A stretch of 64,000 nt of DNA from Phlegmacium glaucopus. Lineage: Eukaryota; Basidiomycota; Agaricomycetes; Agaricales; Cortinariaceae. The stretch spans positions 135,494-199,493 of the forward strand of contig MU130532.1 in NCBI GenBank assembly GCA_015039465.1, written 5' to 3'. Position 1 is the first letter of the stretch. Each line of letters begins with the position of its first letter. The notes beneath the pieces were generated by a model. The model searched no databases and was not told where the DNA came from. It was given only the letters and a program-made list of their open reading frames with translations. The position numbers and the translations under genes are program-made. Positions 33,144 through 44,321 of the stretch are shown here, piece after piece.

Positions 33144-34083
33144 TCAGATTGAGTTTGCTCTCGGTTTTCCAGCAGAAGCACGGACTGGAGTATGTTTTGG
33201 AGCCAACACTGTCGTCGGACCAAGTTTTGGATGGTATTCTTGATACAGAGCGTGATGGCCAAACGCTTTCCATGCATCTGCGTTTTCGTGCATTTTTGCA
33301 TCCGGATGCTTGAGGAGCGTGCGATAACCTCCTGATATATCTGAATGAAGATTTAATACTCGGTTACGGGTAGCCTTGAGAAAGTGATAAATGTGACTAG
33401 AATAAACTTACAGCCTGATATCGTTGACGAAGGATGTTGTTTTTGCATTTCTGATCGTGAAAGAGGACGTGCGCCATCCTTCGCGAAGTGATCCTTCGTG
33501 TTGAGGAAAGCATGAGACGCTTCGTGAAGAAGTACCCCCGCTCTCCGCTTATCTGTCGTCTCGTGAAATTTTGGGCCGAAACGCACCGATGCTGAGTCTT
33601 TGCCTGGATTTTAGTTCTTCCAAATGTCGGCAATGCTTGAGTCATCTCTAAGGTCGCTCAATTTTACTGTCCCATGTTTCAGTGTGTTAACGTGTTTCCT
33701 AATTGCTTTGATGTTGTAATTCTCTCCGAATGTATTGACGAGTATTTTGTGGTGTTCTTCTAGGTGGGGATGTTTTACAACTTTGTGCATAGCGTCAATC
33801 TGGAGGTTTGCTGGGTTTACATTGTAAGTCATATTATTTTTATGAAGAAATGCTGGGGCAAGACTCACCTATTCTGGCTGCTTCATGTACCCTGTCACCA
33901 TCGGCCTGATCGTATTTTTCTGGGAGTTCCACATCAAATGGCAAAGGTGCACAGCCGACACCTAGTAAATGAAAGTACAATTGTCAATTTGAGTTAAAAT
34001 TTCGGACAGGCATTAAGTATTAAGTGCTCACATAAAACATAATAGACTAGTAGAAGCAAAAAGCCAATGGGAGGAGTGTGCAT
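33144..34083 (-). CDS. Secreted zinc-metallopeptidase-like protein with in-frame stop
   Basis: The start at 34083 gives MHTPPIGFLLLLVYYVL, a good signal peptide. An intron (34029 to about 33973) joins to CAPLPFDVELPEKYDQADGD. A second intron (about 33870-33812) leads to a large exon with QIDAMHKVVKHPHLEEHHKI, KFHETTDKRRAGVLLHEASH and NTKDHFAKDG. HEASH at about 33510 matches the HExxH zinc-binding motif of M35/deuterolysin-like peptidases. The last exon reads SGGYRTLLKHPDAKMHENAD and continues to TGA 33144. A TAA at 33611-33613 (after ADIWKN) interrupts the frame just before the metallopeptidase core while both sides remain well conserved. It may be a recent null allele, an unrecognised short intron or a sequencing error. 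Confidence 0.6.
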
Positions 34084-34359
34084 TCAGACGATTGAGCTTG
34101 AAAATGGAGAGGCAGCCAGCACCTTTAGGCGGGAAGTTGAAGGGACAATCGACCAGCGATACATGAAGAGCCAGGTGGAGAGACCACGTCAGTATAATAT
34201 ACCTACCATCAACGGATACCAGAGTCCGCTTAGGAGACCTATGGGCTCTCAAGATCCCAATCTCAAGCCTCAAAAAAGGCAACTGCCAACCTTGTTTTAG
34301 GGGGTTTGGAACCACGTTAACCTGATTTGGACACGGCATCACATGTATAACCAACATTA

Positions 34360-34472
34360 GTCTCGTACCAACATCGTCCACGCGTGGACGACTCTGAGAG
34401 GGGACTTGATTGAGCCTATAAAATATAGGCGGTTAGGTTCAACTAAGCGCGTGGACGATCTTGGTACGAGAC
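34360..34472. repeat. 113-bp MITE with 25-bp inverted ends and TA duplication
   Basis: GTCTCGTACC...GGTACGAGAC ends pair over about 25 bp with one mismatch. TA flanks both sides (34358-34359 and 34473-34474). Tc1/mariner-type non-autonomous element. It lies about 275 bp upstream of the metallopeptidase start. Confidence 0.8.
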
Positions 34473-34474
34473 TA

Positions 34475-35744
34475 CAGAGGCGGTCGTTTTTTTGATTGTT
34501 TTCTTGGTCAAAAAACCTAATTTTGTCAACCTACTGATAAAACAACCTGCTCGATAATGAAGTGTGATGTAACCAGGGTATTTCGTCGATTAGTTTAATG
34601 TCTGAAAGTAGTGCGTACCACGGTAATGTGATATACTGTGATATGCCAAGGCTTTATTGAACCTAGATGAAGTGAAAGCATCTCAGATGTCAGCATAATA
34701 GTGGGTAAACAACTGAGGTCTCGAGAAGTGAAGCAAGTCATATATAAGAGCGTTATGGTAAATGAATCAACAAGAAATGAGTGAAGGAGTTTGCAACATT
34801 TTAAGAAATAAAATATTGAGGACTGATAACTTTGAAGTTGATTATCAATTGATTATGTTACGCCGGTTGTGATACTGGGAGACCTCCCCATGGATAGCAA
34901 TCTCATTTGCAACTCAAACACCCTACCCAATGCATATTCCTATCTCCAGATACATATACTTGGCCACAATATGGCTATCCACCTTTGGCAACAAGTCGTA
35001 CGGACCTTGAGCCGAAACTAAGGATGCTTGTGTGTCCACGTGCCTTGCCGCGGATACGGCAATCTCGGTCAGAGCAACTTGTCCCGTATTAGAAACTTAT
35101 CAGAACCGGAAAGGCTAAGTAGTATGAAGCCATGTGGCGCCTTTTGCGAATCTGGTGAGAATCTCACAGGATAAAGCCTGTTGGATGGTGATTTTTCCAA
35201 AGAGTTGATGATGGTGGATCTGATGATTATCGTCAGTATTGGGTGGTGGTCTGGAAAGAAAAAGACATGAGGTATGAAATTGAAAAGATGTGCTGTGACC
35301 TGTCACAAAAACATCAGTCTAACCCTAACCTCATACTATAGTAATACTTCGAACCGTGATAGAGAATCATCTCACATATAATCTCAAGGAGATTGATGTC
35401 AACAATTATGAAATGGGAGTCTTATAATGTTGATCACTACATATATAGGTTATATCCTGGTTTTTTTGAACCATAATTATCATTAAACAACATGAGGGAA
35501 TGGGAAAGGAATATTCGAAGTCTCCGGAAAAATGACAAGTTCGGATACTACTTCATCCATACTGGCTTCGTGTCGTCACTTGGAATACTCAACGGAAGTT
35601 GAGAACGACCGTGAAGGACCTGAGTATGATCCCTGAGCGGCTCGTGCTCAGGTATGGATATGAGAAACTCAGCGTCTTCCCTTTCATGAAAGGGTCAGAA
35701 TCCAGAAGACAGTAGAGAAGGGTAATGATAAATCAAATGATTAC
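34475..35744. other. Intergenic, no supported gene
   Basis: No conserved coding text found. A frame at 35115-35306 has no family signature. Confidence 0.35.
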
Positions 35745-37039
35745 TCACTTAAGCATTACTTGGAAAAACTGGTCTAACGACGCTTCCTTTTCATCCTTTT
35801 CCTTCTTCAGCTCCGCCTTTACGACCTTTAATTGCTCCGAAAGCTCCTCGTGCTGCTCAACGGCGCAATGATGCTTGGCTTTCATCAAAAGATACATCAC
35901 CATCGCAGGTGATCGACCCAGAACTAGATCTGTCTTGTCGTCATAAAGTGATTGTAGGTGGGGAGGAAGATTATCCGAAGACGAAGACGTATATCCATCT
36001 TCTTCTTCACCTGGCTGCATATCGGGCGTCGGTGTATTGTGCGGTAGAAGTTGGTTTTGACGAAGTTGCCGTTTCTGTCGTCCATTCGTGCTAGCCTTAT
36101 GGTTACGAGCAGATTGAGAATCTTGTCTTGGGTTAAATTCAGTATCCTCTATAGCTTCAGAGAGTGTTCGTGCTTGAATTTTGAATGTATTGAAGCCGCT
36201 ACCATTAGGAACGGCATAAGGCGCCGGCACAGACGTAGATGCGACTGGTGCTGAGGTTTCCTGTATTTGATCGTCACGTTTGCGTTTGCGAGAGCCGCCG
36301 CCTCTTCCTGGAGCAGGAGGAGATATATTATGTTGTAGTCTCATGTGCTTGGCGAGTGCATCTGAGCGAGTGAAAGACTTGTCACATTCTAAGCGAGTTT
36401 TAGGTCATTACGGTCATATATCCAGCATAAAAATCACCTGGTAACAAGCAGATGTAAGGTTTTTCGCCAGTATGTGATCGAATGTGGGATATCAAAGCAA
36501 AACGAGACGTTTGGGGCAGTCCTCGTCGTCCACAGGTCGTCCATTCACATGTGTAGTTTGACTTGTGCACGCCAATATGCTCTACAGCAAAGGAATCATC
36601 TCTCGTAAGTAAGCAAGCAATAAATCAATGTATTAATGGGTGAAGAAGTGCTTGCATCCCGGCGACGTGCCAAAATTTGGCCGCCCCCTTTCCCCGCATT
36701 TCCCAATTTCCGTAACCGAAGGCATACACTCTAACCAAGTCGAAACTCACCATTGTGGATATGATCAATCAATGTCGGCAGATGGGTGAACACCTTACCA
36801 CAATCCTCCCATTGACACGTAACACTATCCTCCGGGTCTAAAGCCCCTGATTGCATGGGCGACCCAGGACGCGATGCGGAGGGTCCATGGGATGCTTCGG
36901 GTTGTGCCTCACTGATGTTTGAAGCATCCTCCATTGAGGAATCTGAAAGCCAGGGTGAAGATGATATCGCTTTTGGTGAAGGTTTTGGTTCTTGAACGGG
37001 CTGAACATTCTTGGAGCGACGAGAAGAAGCTTTTGCCAT
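35745..37039 (-). CDS. C2H2 zinc-finger protein, probable nuclear regulator
   Basis: Exon 1 (37039-36751) begins MAKASSRRSKNVQPVQEPKP and ends in the first finger, CQWEDCGKVFTHLPTLIDHI. Exon 2 (36581-36438) encodes a second finger, CEWTTCGRRGLPQTSR...HIRSH, the linker TGEKP and the first half of a third. Exon 3 (36388-35745) completes ECDKSFTRSDALAKHMRLQH, then RKRKRDD, which looks like a nuclear localisation signal. An acidic-Ser stretch EEEDGYTSSSSDNLPPHL and a C-terminal coiled coil (EQHEELSEQLKVVKAELKKE) follow. The joins keep the frame. The layout resembles fungal INO80-associated zinc-finger subunits (Iec1/Ies1-like), but that is a weak guess. The open frame extends upstream of 37039 to another Met at 37189, which is less likely the start. 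Confidence 0.7.
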
Positions 37040-37191
37040 GATTTGTGGTTCGTTTATGAAAGGTATAGATGTGAACCGAAGTTCTGTTAAGAACCCATTG
37101 CCGCAATATTGCCGCTTTCTGATCAACGTCGGCTTGTCATTGATTGTAGAACCTAAGTATTCTAAATTACAGCGACCATTAAGTGCCAACG

Positions 37192-38415
37192 TTAGAGATA
37201 TGCAATACTGAAGTCAAGATAATCATCAGCGGCCAAACTAAGGAACGGAAGCTTAGTGGCTTTGAATTGCGCCATTTGCTCTTGTTTCTCATCACCACTG
37301 GGCCCTTGATATACCCATAACCTGAGGCTGAGTTTCTTCAATCGTTGGAAACTGGACCGATTTGCTAGAATGTGATCAATCCTCTCCCAATCTTGGTCAG
37401 CCCACGTGTCAGACCCAGGAATCCACATGAAGAGTTGCAGTTCAGTAATGCAGTTCGGTTGATGAGCCAATGCCTGTAACGCTCTGATTATTTCAGGAAA
37501 CTCGAGGGAGATTAGGTCTGCATGGAGCCACCACTCAAGCATGAGTGAGCGTAAAGTAGGCAATACTTTCGTAATTGTTTGAAGCATGTCGTCCGGAATG
37601 GAATCTTGAATCACTATTCATTGATGAGATTTTTATGGAAGGCATGATAATAGGATGATACCTGATATGCTTAGACATTCCAATTTAACGCTCGCGCCCA
37701 AGATCTTCTCCAAAACAATTTTCCGCATGCCCTCCATGCGGAAAGCCAATGATTGGAGACCAGATAAATCCAGCAACGGGAGTCCATCGGCACGCGTCTT
37801 GGTGACTGGGTGCCATTCTTCCGCTGTTGGTATGGTAGCTCTCGAGATATCGAGGGACAATAACTTTGGTGGCCTGTGAGTGTCAAGAATCGTATCGCAC
37901 ATTTCAGAGGTAAAATAAGTTTTATGGTGTATTACCAAGTGCTTAAGATTTGAGCAACTCGATAAAAGCATGGCAGGTAAGTGAGAGGATTGGCTTATGG
38001 AGATACGGGTTATTGACAGAGAGCTGAATATGTGAATGAGGGCATATTGTATGTGAGGCGTTAATGATTCCCAACCCCGAGGATAATGGAAGTCACAACG
38101 ACTTAGAACAAAAGTTCGGATATTGTTGAGCAGAAGGAGTGCGTTGGCTATATCTTCACTCAAGATTATGGGTTGATAAGTAAGATGTTGAACATAATTT
38201 GGTATCGTAGAATTTCGTGCGAGTAAAGCGGCGAATTGATGGGCATTGTTGTCAATGTTGACGGTCGAAAACAAGTGAACACGGCAGGGGTGAAGAAGTA
38301 TACGACACGTCTGTGAGCACGCACGCAGGCCCTCATAACAGCGTTGTGAGGCCAGCTCCTCGATGGTGGAAATAAAGATGTCGTAGGGTATCCGGGTGGT
38401 GGAAGATGGATTCAT
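37192..38415 (-). CDS. F-box/LRR-like protein, two exons
   Basis: Exon 1 (38415-37662) begins MNPSSTTRIPYDIFISTIEE and continues QTCRILLHPCRVHLFSTVNI, which fits the degenerate F-box-like domain common in agaricomycetes. Leucine-rich segments follow (NIRTFVLSRC, SNLKHLVIHH, GLQSLAFRME). A 48-bp intron with GTATCA donor (37661-37614) leads to exon 2 (37613-37192), which reads QDSIPDDMLQTITKVLPTLR and ends FSIAYL. Probably a substrate adaptor of an SCF ubiquitin ligase, as inferred from the family. These proteins are highly expanded in mushrooms. No defect seen. It ends about 150 bp upstream of the zinc-finger start, same strand. Confidence 0.75.
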
Positions 38416-39292
38416 GTTGGCGTTTTAAGTAACTAGATTCTGCAGGACCGTTGACTCCCAGATCACATAGACGCGGTGCACAGGCAAAAATGAAGAAAGG
38501 GTTGATGGGAGCCTCTTACCCATGATGAGTTATTTGATAAACTCTAGAGGTGATCCGATATTACACCGACAAGACCTGGAAGAAAACGGTTCTAAGTATA
38601 AGCGTTCTACTCATACCAACCGTGACTGGGTGATGAATAATCTCGAGGTTACAGTCAACGGATGGCCCCTTGCGCAAACGACCTATCGCTCTTGCCATCG
38701 CTTCTTCCTGTGAGGTCTTCTTTTGTCCGTGATCCGAGCACGTATGCAGGAGGTTATTGGGGGAAAAAACTTTGTACCGTACTCTAAGAATTGTTTGACG
38801 GGCGACAAGATCTTGTGTCAATTACCATAGAAACGGAAGAGTATCGCTGAAAGACCAGTTGGAGTGATCTTTTTTTGGTACCTAGAAGTGCAAGAACAAT
38901 TCTATAAGCATGGAACCATTACTAAGAAGAGCGCGTTATACACAGCGCTGAGTTATTGTCAGAGAGAAGATTGGATCTCGATAAAAACTTGTCGGTTTGT
39001 CTACACCGTGACTCGGACTGTACAGAACCGTTTTCTTCAAGTCCAGGCGCTGTTAGTTTTGGTCAGACCGAGTTCGGAGTTTCAACCATCACGTGTAGCA
39101 CAAACCAAATCGAACGTGTGTTAACTAACTTCAGGAAAAGTCCATCCGTCTGGCATGTCTGGTAGGTCTGGCAGGTTTAGCTGCCAGAAATGCCAGTTCT
39201 CCCATTTTTTCTCAAAATTATTATATACAGTATTCGACCGGTCTAGTGTACATACAGCATAGGTCGTTTGTACAGTTGAGCTTTCTGAGGCA
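38416..39292. other. Spacer between host genes and the Harbinger element
   Basis: Overlapping short frames on both strands (38522-38713 plus, 38561-38821 minus) have no recognisable domain. Around 39150-39200 the words CTGGCAGGTTTAGCTGCCAG may mark an element end, but I could not pair it with a right end. Confidence 0.35.
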
Positions 39293-40535
39293 ATGGCTAC
39301 TTATTTTGAAAAGAAGCCCGAAATCAGCGATGCAGGAATGTTCAAGATGGGGACCTTTAATGCTGCGGCAGCCCACATTACAGGTTATTGTACTTCGGGT
39401 CCAGCAAAGACAGAAAAGATGTGTAAAACCAAATGGCGAGCTGTAAGCATCTCAAATTCACTATCTATTTATGTTTCACTGCTGATATGCACCGATTTTG
39501 CATCGTTTCAGCTCAAAACTACTTACAGTTCCATCCAGAAATACCAGGAAACATCCGGTACCCATTGGGATAACAAAACCGGAGCAACAATTTCAACACC
39601 GGCAGAGGAATTTCAACACCGGCAGAGGAAAATGTTTGGAATGACTACATTAAAATTAAAGTATTTACTTGTCTACTTCGTATTATTATAGATATTTACT
39701 ACCATTAATTTAGCCAAATGCTCCTATGTGATCCTTTCGCATGAAGGGGTGGGACTTTCTTCCGAAACTTGAGTCAATTCTGCCCATATCTGGTGTAAAA
39801 GGCAGGCATGTTTTTGTTCCATCAGCTACTGGATCCTCGTTGCAAATGGTTGCGAGTGAGTTGGGGATTAGTGATGAGGAAAGAGATGAGTTACCTGATG
39901 CTATAAAGGCTGCTGGAAGTAGTAAATTGGGTGCAGATGCTGGGATTGGTTATGCTCAGGCTGATGGTGAGACTGGTAGGATTGGTGATGCAAATGATAT
40001 GGATATAGATGATATCCACACCACCACGCAGTTACCTTCATCTTCCAATAAATGAAAGCATGCTGATTTTCTCAAGACAAGTGCCATTACCTCCACCTCG
40101 ACAATCTTGTCAATTTCCGTCGACACTGCAAGTGCGTCCACCAAGTCCGAGCCTGCTAGCAAGAAGCACTCCTCTGACAAAGGCAAACAGCCAGCTAGCA
40201 AGTCCTCTTTAAAAACATCATCCCTTCCTTCATCCAAACCTTCTTCAAAATCAACCAAAATTTTGAATACTACCATCCTTCATTGCATGCAAGGCACAAT
40301 GAACCATGTCACAGAGATTTTCAAAAAATCTCTCATGCAGCCTCTCAACCCACAGTCTACGATACAAAACAATGCACTGCATTTTTTGCAAACTTGTGAA
40401 GACAATCTCAGCCTCGACAAGAAGACCAAACTAGTCATGATTTTCATGAGGAATCCCATTGCTGCTGAAACATATGTTGCCCTCACTAATGAAGATCTCC
40501 GGCACAGTTGGCTTATGAATATCTTAGCAGAATAA
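39293..40535 (+). pseudogene. SANT/Myb-like partner gene of a Harbinger-type element
   Basis: It begins MATYFEKKPEISDAGMFKMG and continues FNAAAAHITGYCTSGPAKTE and CKTKWRA, the SANT-like DNA-binding domain. An intron (GTAAGCATC...TTTCAG, about 39440-39511) joins to TYSSIQKYQETSGTHWDNKT. A 20-bp tandem duplication (AATTTCAACACCGGCAGAGG twice, about 39591-39630) throws the frame. Past it the original frame resumes as ENVWNDYIK, then a likely intron and KGWDFLPKLESIL. The acidic/Ser/Lys-rich C-terminal part continues in other frames to QPLNPQSTIQNNALHFLQTC and ends at 40535. PIF/Harbinger elements usually carry such a partner, which helps the transposase bind DNA. Here it faces the transposase tail to tail. 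Confidence 0.65.
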
Positions 40536-40655
40536 TGGACATTGATTTTGTAGTGATACTAACGCTGTTTGTATGTTGTATTTGGTACTGTATTTGTATC
40601 ATCATGCCTATTTCTACCAGTATGTATATTTTGTGAATCTTATATATGTAAAAGC

Positions 40656-41309
40656 TCAATACAAGTCATCTGCAAGGTCATCTTTATCTTCACTGGCAAC
40701 TGGCTCATCTGCATTGATTCCTCTCTCCTCACACTCCCGCCTGTAATCATCCCACATTTCCTGGGAAATCTGATCCCACTGTCCATCTACTTCTTCATTG
40801 TCATATGCAAAGGTAGAGGTGTCATCCTCATTAAAATGGCCATAACTAAAGTCGTCACCACTTTCTGTTAAAGCATCTTCTTCATCATCAGCATCAGCAT
40901 CATGGGTATGGATAAAATTGTGTGTGGCAGCCAATGCTGCAGGGACTCGGGCTTGAATATCCAAGCTGTACTCAGGTGGCAAAAGAAGTATTCTGAAACG
41001 CCATTTCAGAACACCAAATATCCGTTCGATAATGTTACAAAGTGAGGCATGACAAAGATTAAATAGCTCTTCTTTGTTTACAGGCCTGTAACTGCCATAT
41101 AAGCAACCTGAAGTCTGTTGATAAATGCAGGGAAATATACCTTACACCTGCCTGCCCCCATTCAGCAAGGTGATACCGTTGGCCACGATAAGGGATCATG
41201 AGCTGTGGGCATGTTGGAAACCCACCATCTGCAAGATAATACTTTCCATCAGGAATATCCAAATCCTTTGAACAGGCATCCTCATATACCCATGCATCTG
41301 TTGCAGACC
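40656..41309 (-). pseudogene. Harbinger (HARBI1-like) transposase, C-terminal part
   Basis: Text at 41262-41160 reads DIPDGKYYLADGGFPTCPQL and IPYRGQRYHLAEWGQAGVRY, the DDE_4 nuclease core; the Asp of YLADGGFP should be catalytic. A degenerate linker (about 41000-41090) leads to MPPEYSLDIQARVPAALAAT, HNFIHTHDADADDEEDA and an acidic tail ending at 40656. The upstream part of the gene is displaced by two insertions and resumes at 41827-42040 and 58074-58268. The linker contains stops, so the gene is dead. Confidence 0.75.
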
Positions 41310-41826
41310 TGTTAAGTTTGAGAACTCTATTCCGGAGTATCAGACAGAGTTTGATCGGAACGGAACCGCAGAACAGGAAAGGACTATAGCCTCAGCATAT
41401 GTGCTGTGCTACCCTAAACCTTTGTGTCCTAATTTCAGAGTAAGAATGGAACAGAGTGGAACTGGAAGTTGCGGGAACTTAGAGGATGACTAGGAGGAGG
41501 AAACTAGGTTGATATTCAAACTGAGGAAAACATACAAGTTTTGAGTACTTAAATAATAAAAGGAATTGCAACCAAAATATAAAGTATAAATATAAAGTGC
41601 TGCGTTCTGCTCCTGGAAGGTCCTGCATTCTTGGGGTGAATAATCCATGGCTGGTGTGCTGACTGATAGTGGGAAAGTGATGACAAAGAAATAGTGGTAG
41701 TGGCGAAGAAGTGGTAATGGGTGCAGAGTATAGACGGAGGAACCGGAATGACATGGAAAGGTCTTGGAGTTGAACATAGGAGGTGTAGTTCGGGATATGA
41801 GGGAAAGCACTGTACGGAGTAAATAA
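41310..41826 (-). mobile_element. Truncated Gypsy LTR, inverted, in the Harbinger transposase
   Basis: Starts TGTTAAGTTTGAGAACTC at 41310, which is the complement of the LTR 3' end, and follows the LTR to about 41820, lacking the outer about 75 bp present at 42041. It lies in opposite orientation to the full element that starts 214 bp downstream. No target duplication could be assigned because one end is missing. Confidence 0.75.
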
Positions 41827-42040
41827 GAAATTAATTATACTCACTGTGATATAGTTTTATTAGACCTTTGAAATTGCTCTCCCAGGTGCCTGATTGTCAG
41901 GCCAGTGACAGCAGCATAAAGGAAAATAGCAAGTTGTTCTTCAAGAGATACATATTTAGAATTGCTATGGCCCATTTCTTGAAGATCTGAAATGAGTGAA
42001 CTCATGCCAAGCTCACAGCATATACGGTTGGGATGGCCAG
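41827..42040 (-). pseudogene. Harbinger transposase, middle part
   Basis: Reads GHPNRICCELGMSSLISDLQ then KYVSLEEQLAIFLYAAVTGL and RHLGEQFQRSNKTIS, the helix-turn-helix region of HARBI1-like transposases. A donor-like GTGAGT follows. It is bounded on the right by the Gypsy 5' LTR and its GCCAG duplication. Confidence 0.75.
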
Positions 42041-42613
42041 TGTTACATTCTGTCATATGTTACTCCGGTCCAGCTCCATTGGAGCTGTCTCTGGTAGTCC
42101 GTACTCCATACAGTGCTTTCCCTCACATCCCAAACTACACCTCCTATGTTCAACTCCGAGACCTTTCTGTGTCATTCTGGTTCCTCCATCTATACTCTGC
42201 ACCCATTACCACTTCTTTGCCACTACCACTATTTCTTTGTCATCACGTTCCCACTATCAGTCAGCACACCAGCCATGGATTATTCACCCCAAGAATGCAG
42301 GACCTTCCAGGAGCAGAACGCAGCACTTTATATTTATACTTTATATTTTGGTTGCAATTCCTTTTATTATTTAAGTACTCAAAACTTGTATGTTTTCCTC
42401 AGTTTGAATATCAACCTAGTTTCCTCCTCCTAGTCATCCTCTAAGTTCCCGCAACTTCCAGTTCCACTCTGTTCTGTTCTTACTCGGAAATTAGGACACA
42501 AAGGTTTAGGGTAGCACAGCACATATGCTGAGGCTATAGTCCTTTCCCGTTCTGTGGTTTTGTTCCAATCAAACTCTGTCCGATACTCCGGAATAGAGTT
42601 CTCGAACTTAACA
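42041..42613 (+). repeat. 5' LTR of the Gypsy element
   Basis: TGTTAC...TTAACA, 573 bp. Contains the GAATGCAGGACCTTCCAGGA block and a TATATTTTGG / TTTAAGTACTC promoter-like region. Confidence 0.9.
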
Positions 42614-42644
42614 ATATATTCAAACTTCTCAACCCACTCCTTCT

Positions 42645-43809
42645 ATGCTAACTTGTTCTAAAACTTCCAAAAATCCATTACCGATACAAGAAATTATGTC
42701 CCAAGAACACACCCCCACCAGGCAGACTCCTGTGCCCGATGTAGTCAAAGAGGCTAGTCATATTGATGAACCTCGGAGTACTATGGACGATGTTGAGTCT
42801 CCATCTATTCCTTTCAATCAACTCATTTCCACTTTGAATTCCCTTGGGAAATCTTCAGCCAAGTCCGATTTGGCTGGCAGACTTAGAGAGCCCAAACCCT
42901 TCATGGGTAAGGATCCTAAGAAACTGAAAGCTTTTCTTTTCCAGTGTAGGCTCTATTTCCGGAGCTCTTCTGACACATTCCGAGACGACTCCAAGTGAGT
43001 AACATTTGCTCTGTCCTATCTCCAGGACGTTGCTCAGGAATGGTTCGAACCTGGAATTTCTGGACTCACTGACGAACCTCCGTCTTGGCTTGAAGATTGG
43101 GATCTCTTCGTGGACGAGCTCCAATCCAACTTTGGCCCTTTCGACAAATCTGCCGACGTAGAACATGAACTCATGAATCTCCGAATGAAGGATGGCCAAC
43201 ATATCTCTGATTACTTAGTCCAGTTCAACTCCTTGGCAGTCTGCTGTACTTGGGGCAAGCCCGCTCTTAGGTATAGGTTTTATGAAGGTTTACCTTCCCG
43301 ACTCAAGGATGAAATTATTAAAGGAGACGGCAAGCCTTGGACCTTGGCTGCAATGCATCAAAAAGCTCAAAATGCCAATGCTCGACACTGGGAACGTATG
43401 CAAGAACATTCTTGGGAACCAGCTCCACAGCAACGCCAAAACCCTCCTAAGGGCCCTACCCCTTCCTCATCCTCCTCCGTACCCATCTTCCAGTTCCGGA
43501 AAACAGTCTCAGCCTTCGGATCAAAAATCTGTTAAGCCCGCAGACTCCGGTAAGACTTCTTCCACTCCTCCAAAACCTAATCTAGAAGGCAAGCTGGACT
43601 CGCGGGGTAGACTTACCCAGCAAGAAAGGCAACGCCGGATGGATAATAAGCTCTGTCTTTTCTGTGGCAAGCCCGGTCATCTTGTTCCTGACTGTAAGCT
43701 TGCCAAGGCAAGCTCCGCTAAAGGCCGAGCCTCTACCGTTTCTGATTCCGTTTCTGAGTCCGTTCCGGCTAAGCCAAAGGACTCTGGTTTGGAGAAAAAA
43801 AAAGACTAA
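42645..43809 (+). pseudogene. Gypsy gag, capsid and CCHC zinc knuckle, broken
   Basis: Capsid text includes LREPKPFMGKDPKKLKAFLF, then a TGA at 42996-42998 that looks like a changed CGA (Arg). It continues SYLQDVAQEWFEPG, ADVEHELMNLRMKDGQHISD and YRFYEGLPSRLKDEI. The frame slips between about 43440 and 43530. The zinc knuckle CLFCGKPGHLVPDC is in the new frame at about 43655-43696, and a poly-A stretch at about 43793 shifts it again before the protease. Gag would form the cytoplasmic particle; this copy cannot. Confidence 0.8.
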
Positions 43810-44321
43810 GCAATTCACTGGACTCAGCACAGACAGTGAATTGCAAGAGCCCCTGTGCTGAGCTTGTTGCAGTTCTAAATGCAATAATCTCTCCAGAAAC
43901 CTGAGCAGTTTTTGTTTCCCTTCTTTGTCTTCAATTTCTGAATCTCGATTTTTCCACTTTCATTGACAGTGGTTCCACTCACTGTTTCATGGACGAGCAT
44001 TACGTGAAGTCCAATGATTTTCCTATTTTTCCTATTACTCCTATGACTCTCTGTCTTATTGATGGTTCTTCTCCGGGCATGATCACCTATGCTACCATTG
44101 TTTCCATTCAGTTCTTGTGTGGTTCCATCCACAAAATCCAATTCTTACTAACCAAACTGGATTCCAATTTTCCTGCTGCACTCGGGCTTGACTGGCTCAC
44201 CCAACATAATCCGTTGATTGACTGGGTTGATACCAGTGTAACTTTCTAAGACCGTATAGTTATCCTTCCAGTTCCCGTTTCCGTTTCTGCCAAGGCACCT
44301 GTTCCGGTATCTGACATTACA
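43810..44321 (+). pseudogene. Gypsy aspartic protease domain
   Basis: FIDSGSTHCFMD at about 43964-43999 holds the DSG catalytic triad of retropepsins, followed by KIQFLLTKLDSNFPAALGLD and WLTQHNPLIDW. A TAA at 44247-44249 separates it from RT, and a TGA lies upstream at about 43902. Confidence 0.75.

Noticed and set aside
34028..34381. Minus-strand 117-residue frame
   Set aside because: It overlaps the signal-peptide exon of the metallopeptidase in another frame and shows no domain.
39150..39200. Possible left terminal inverted repeat of the Harbinger element
   Set aside because: No convincing partner near 58300-58340 and no 3-bp duplication could be fixed.
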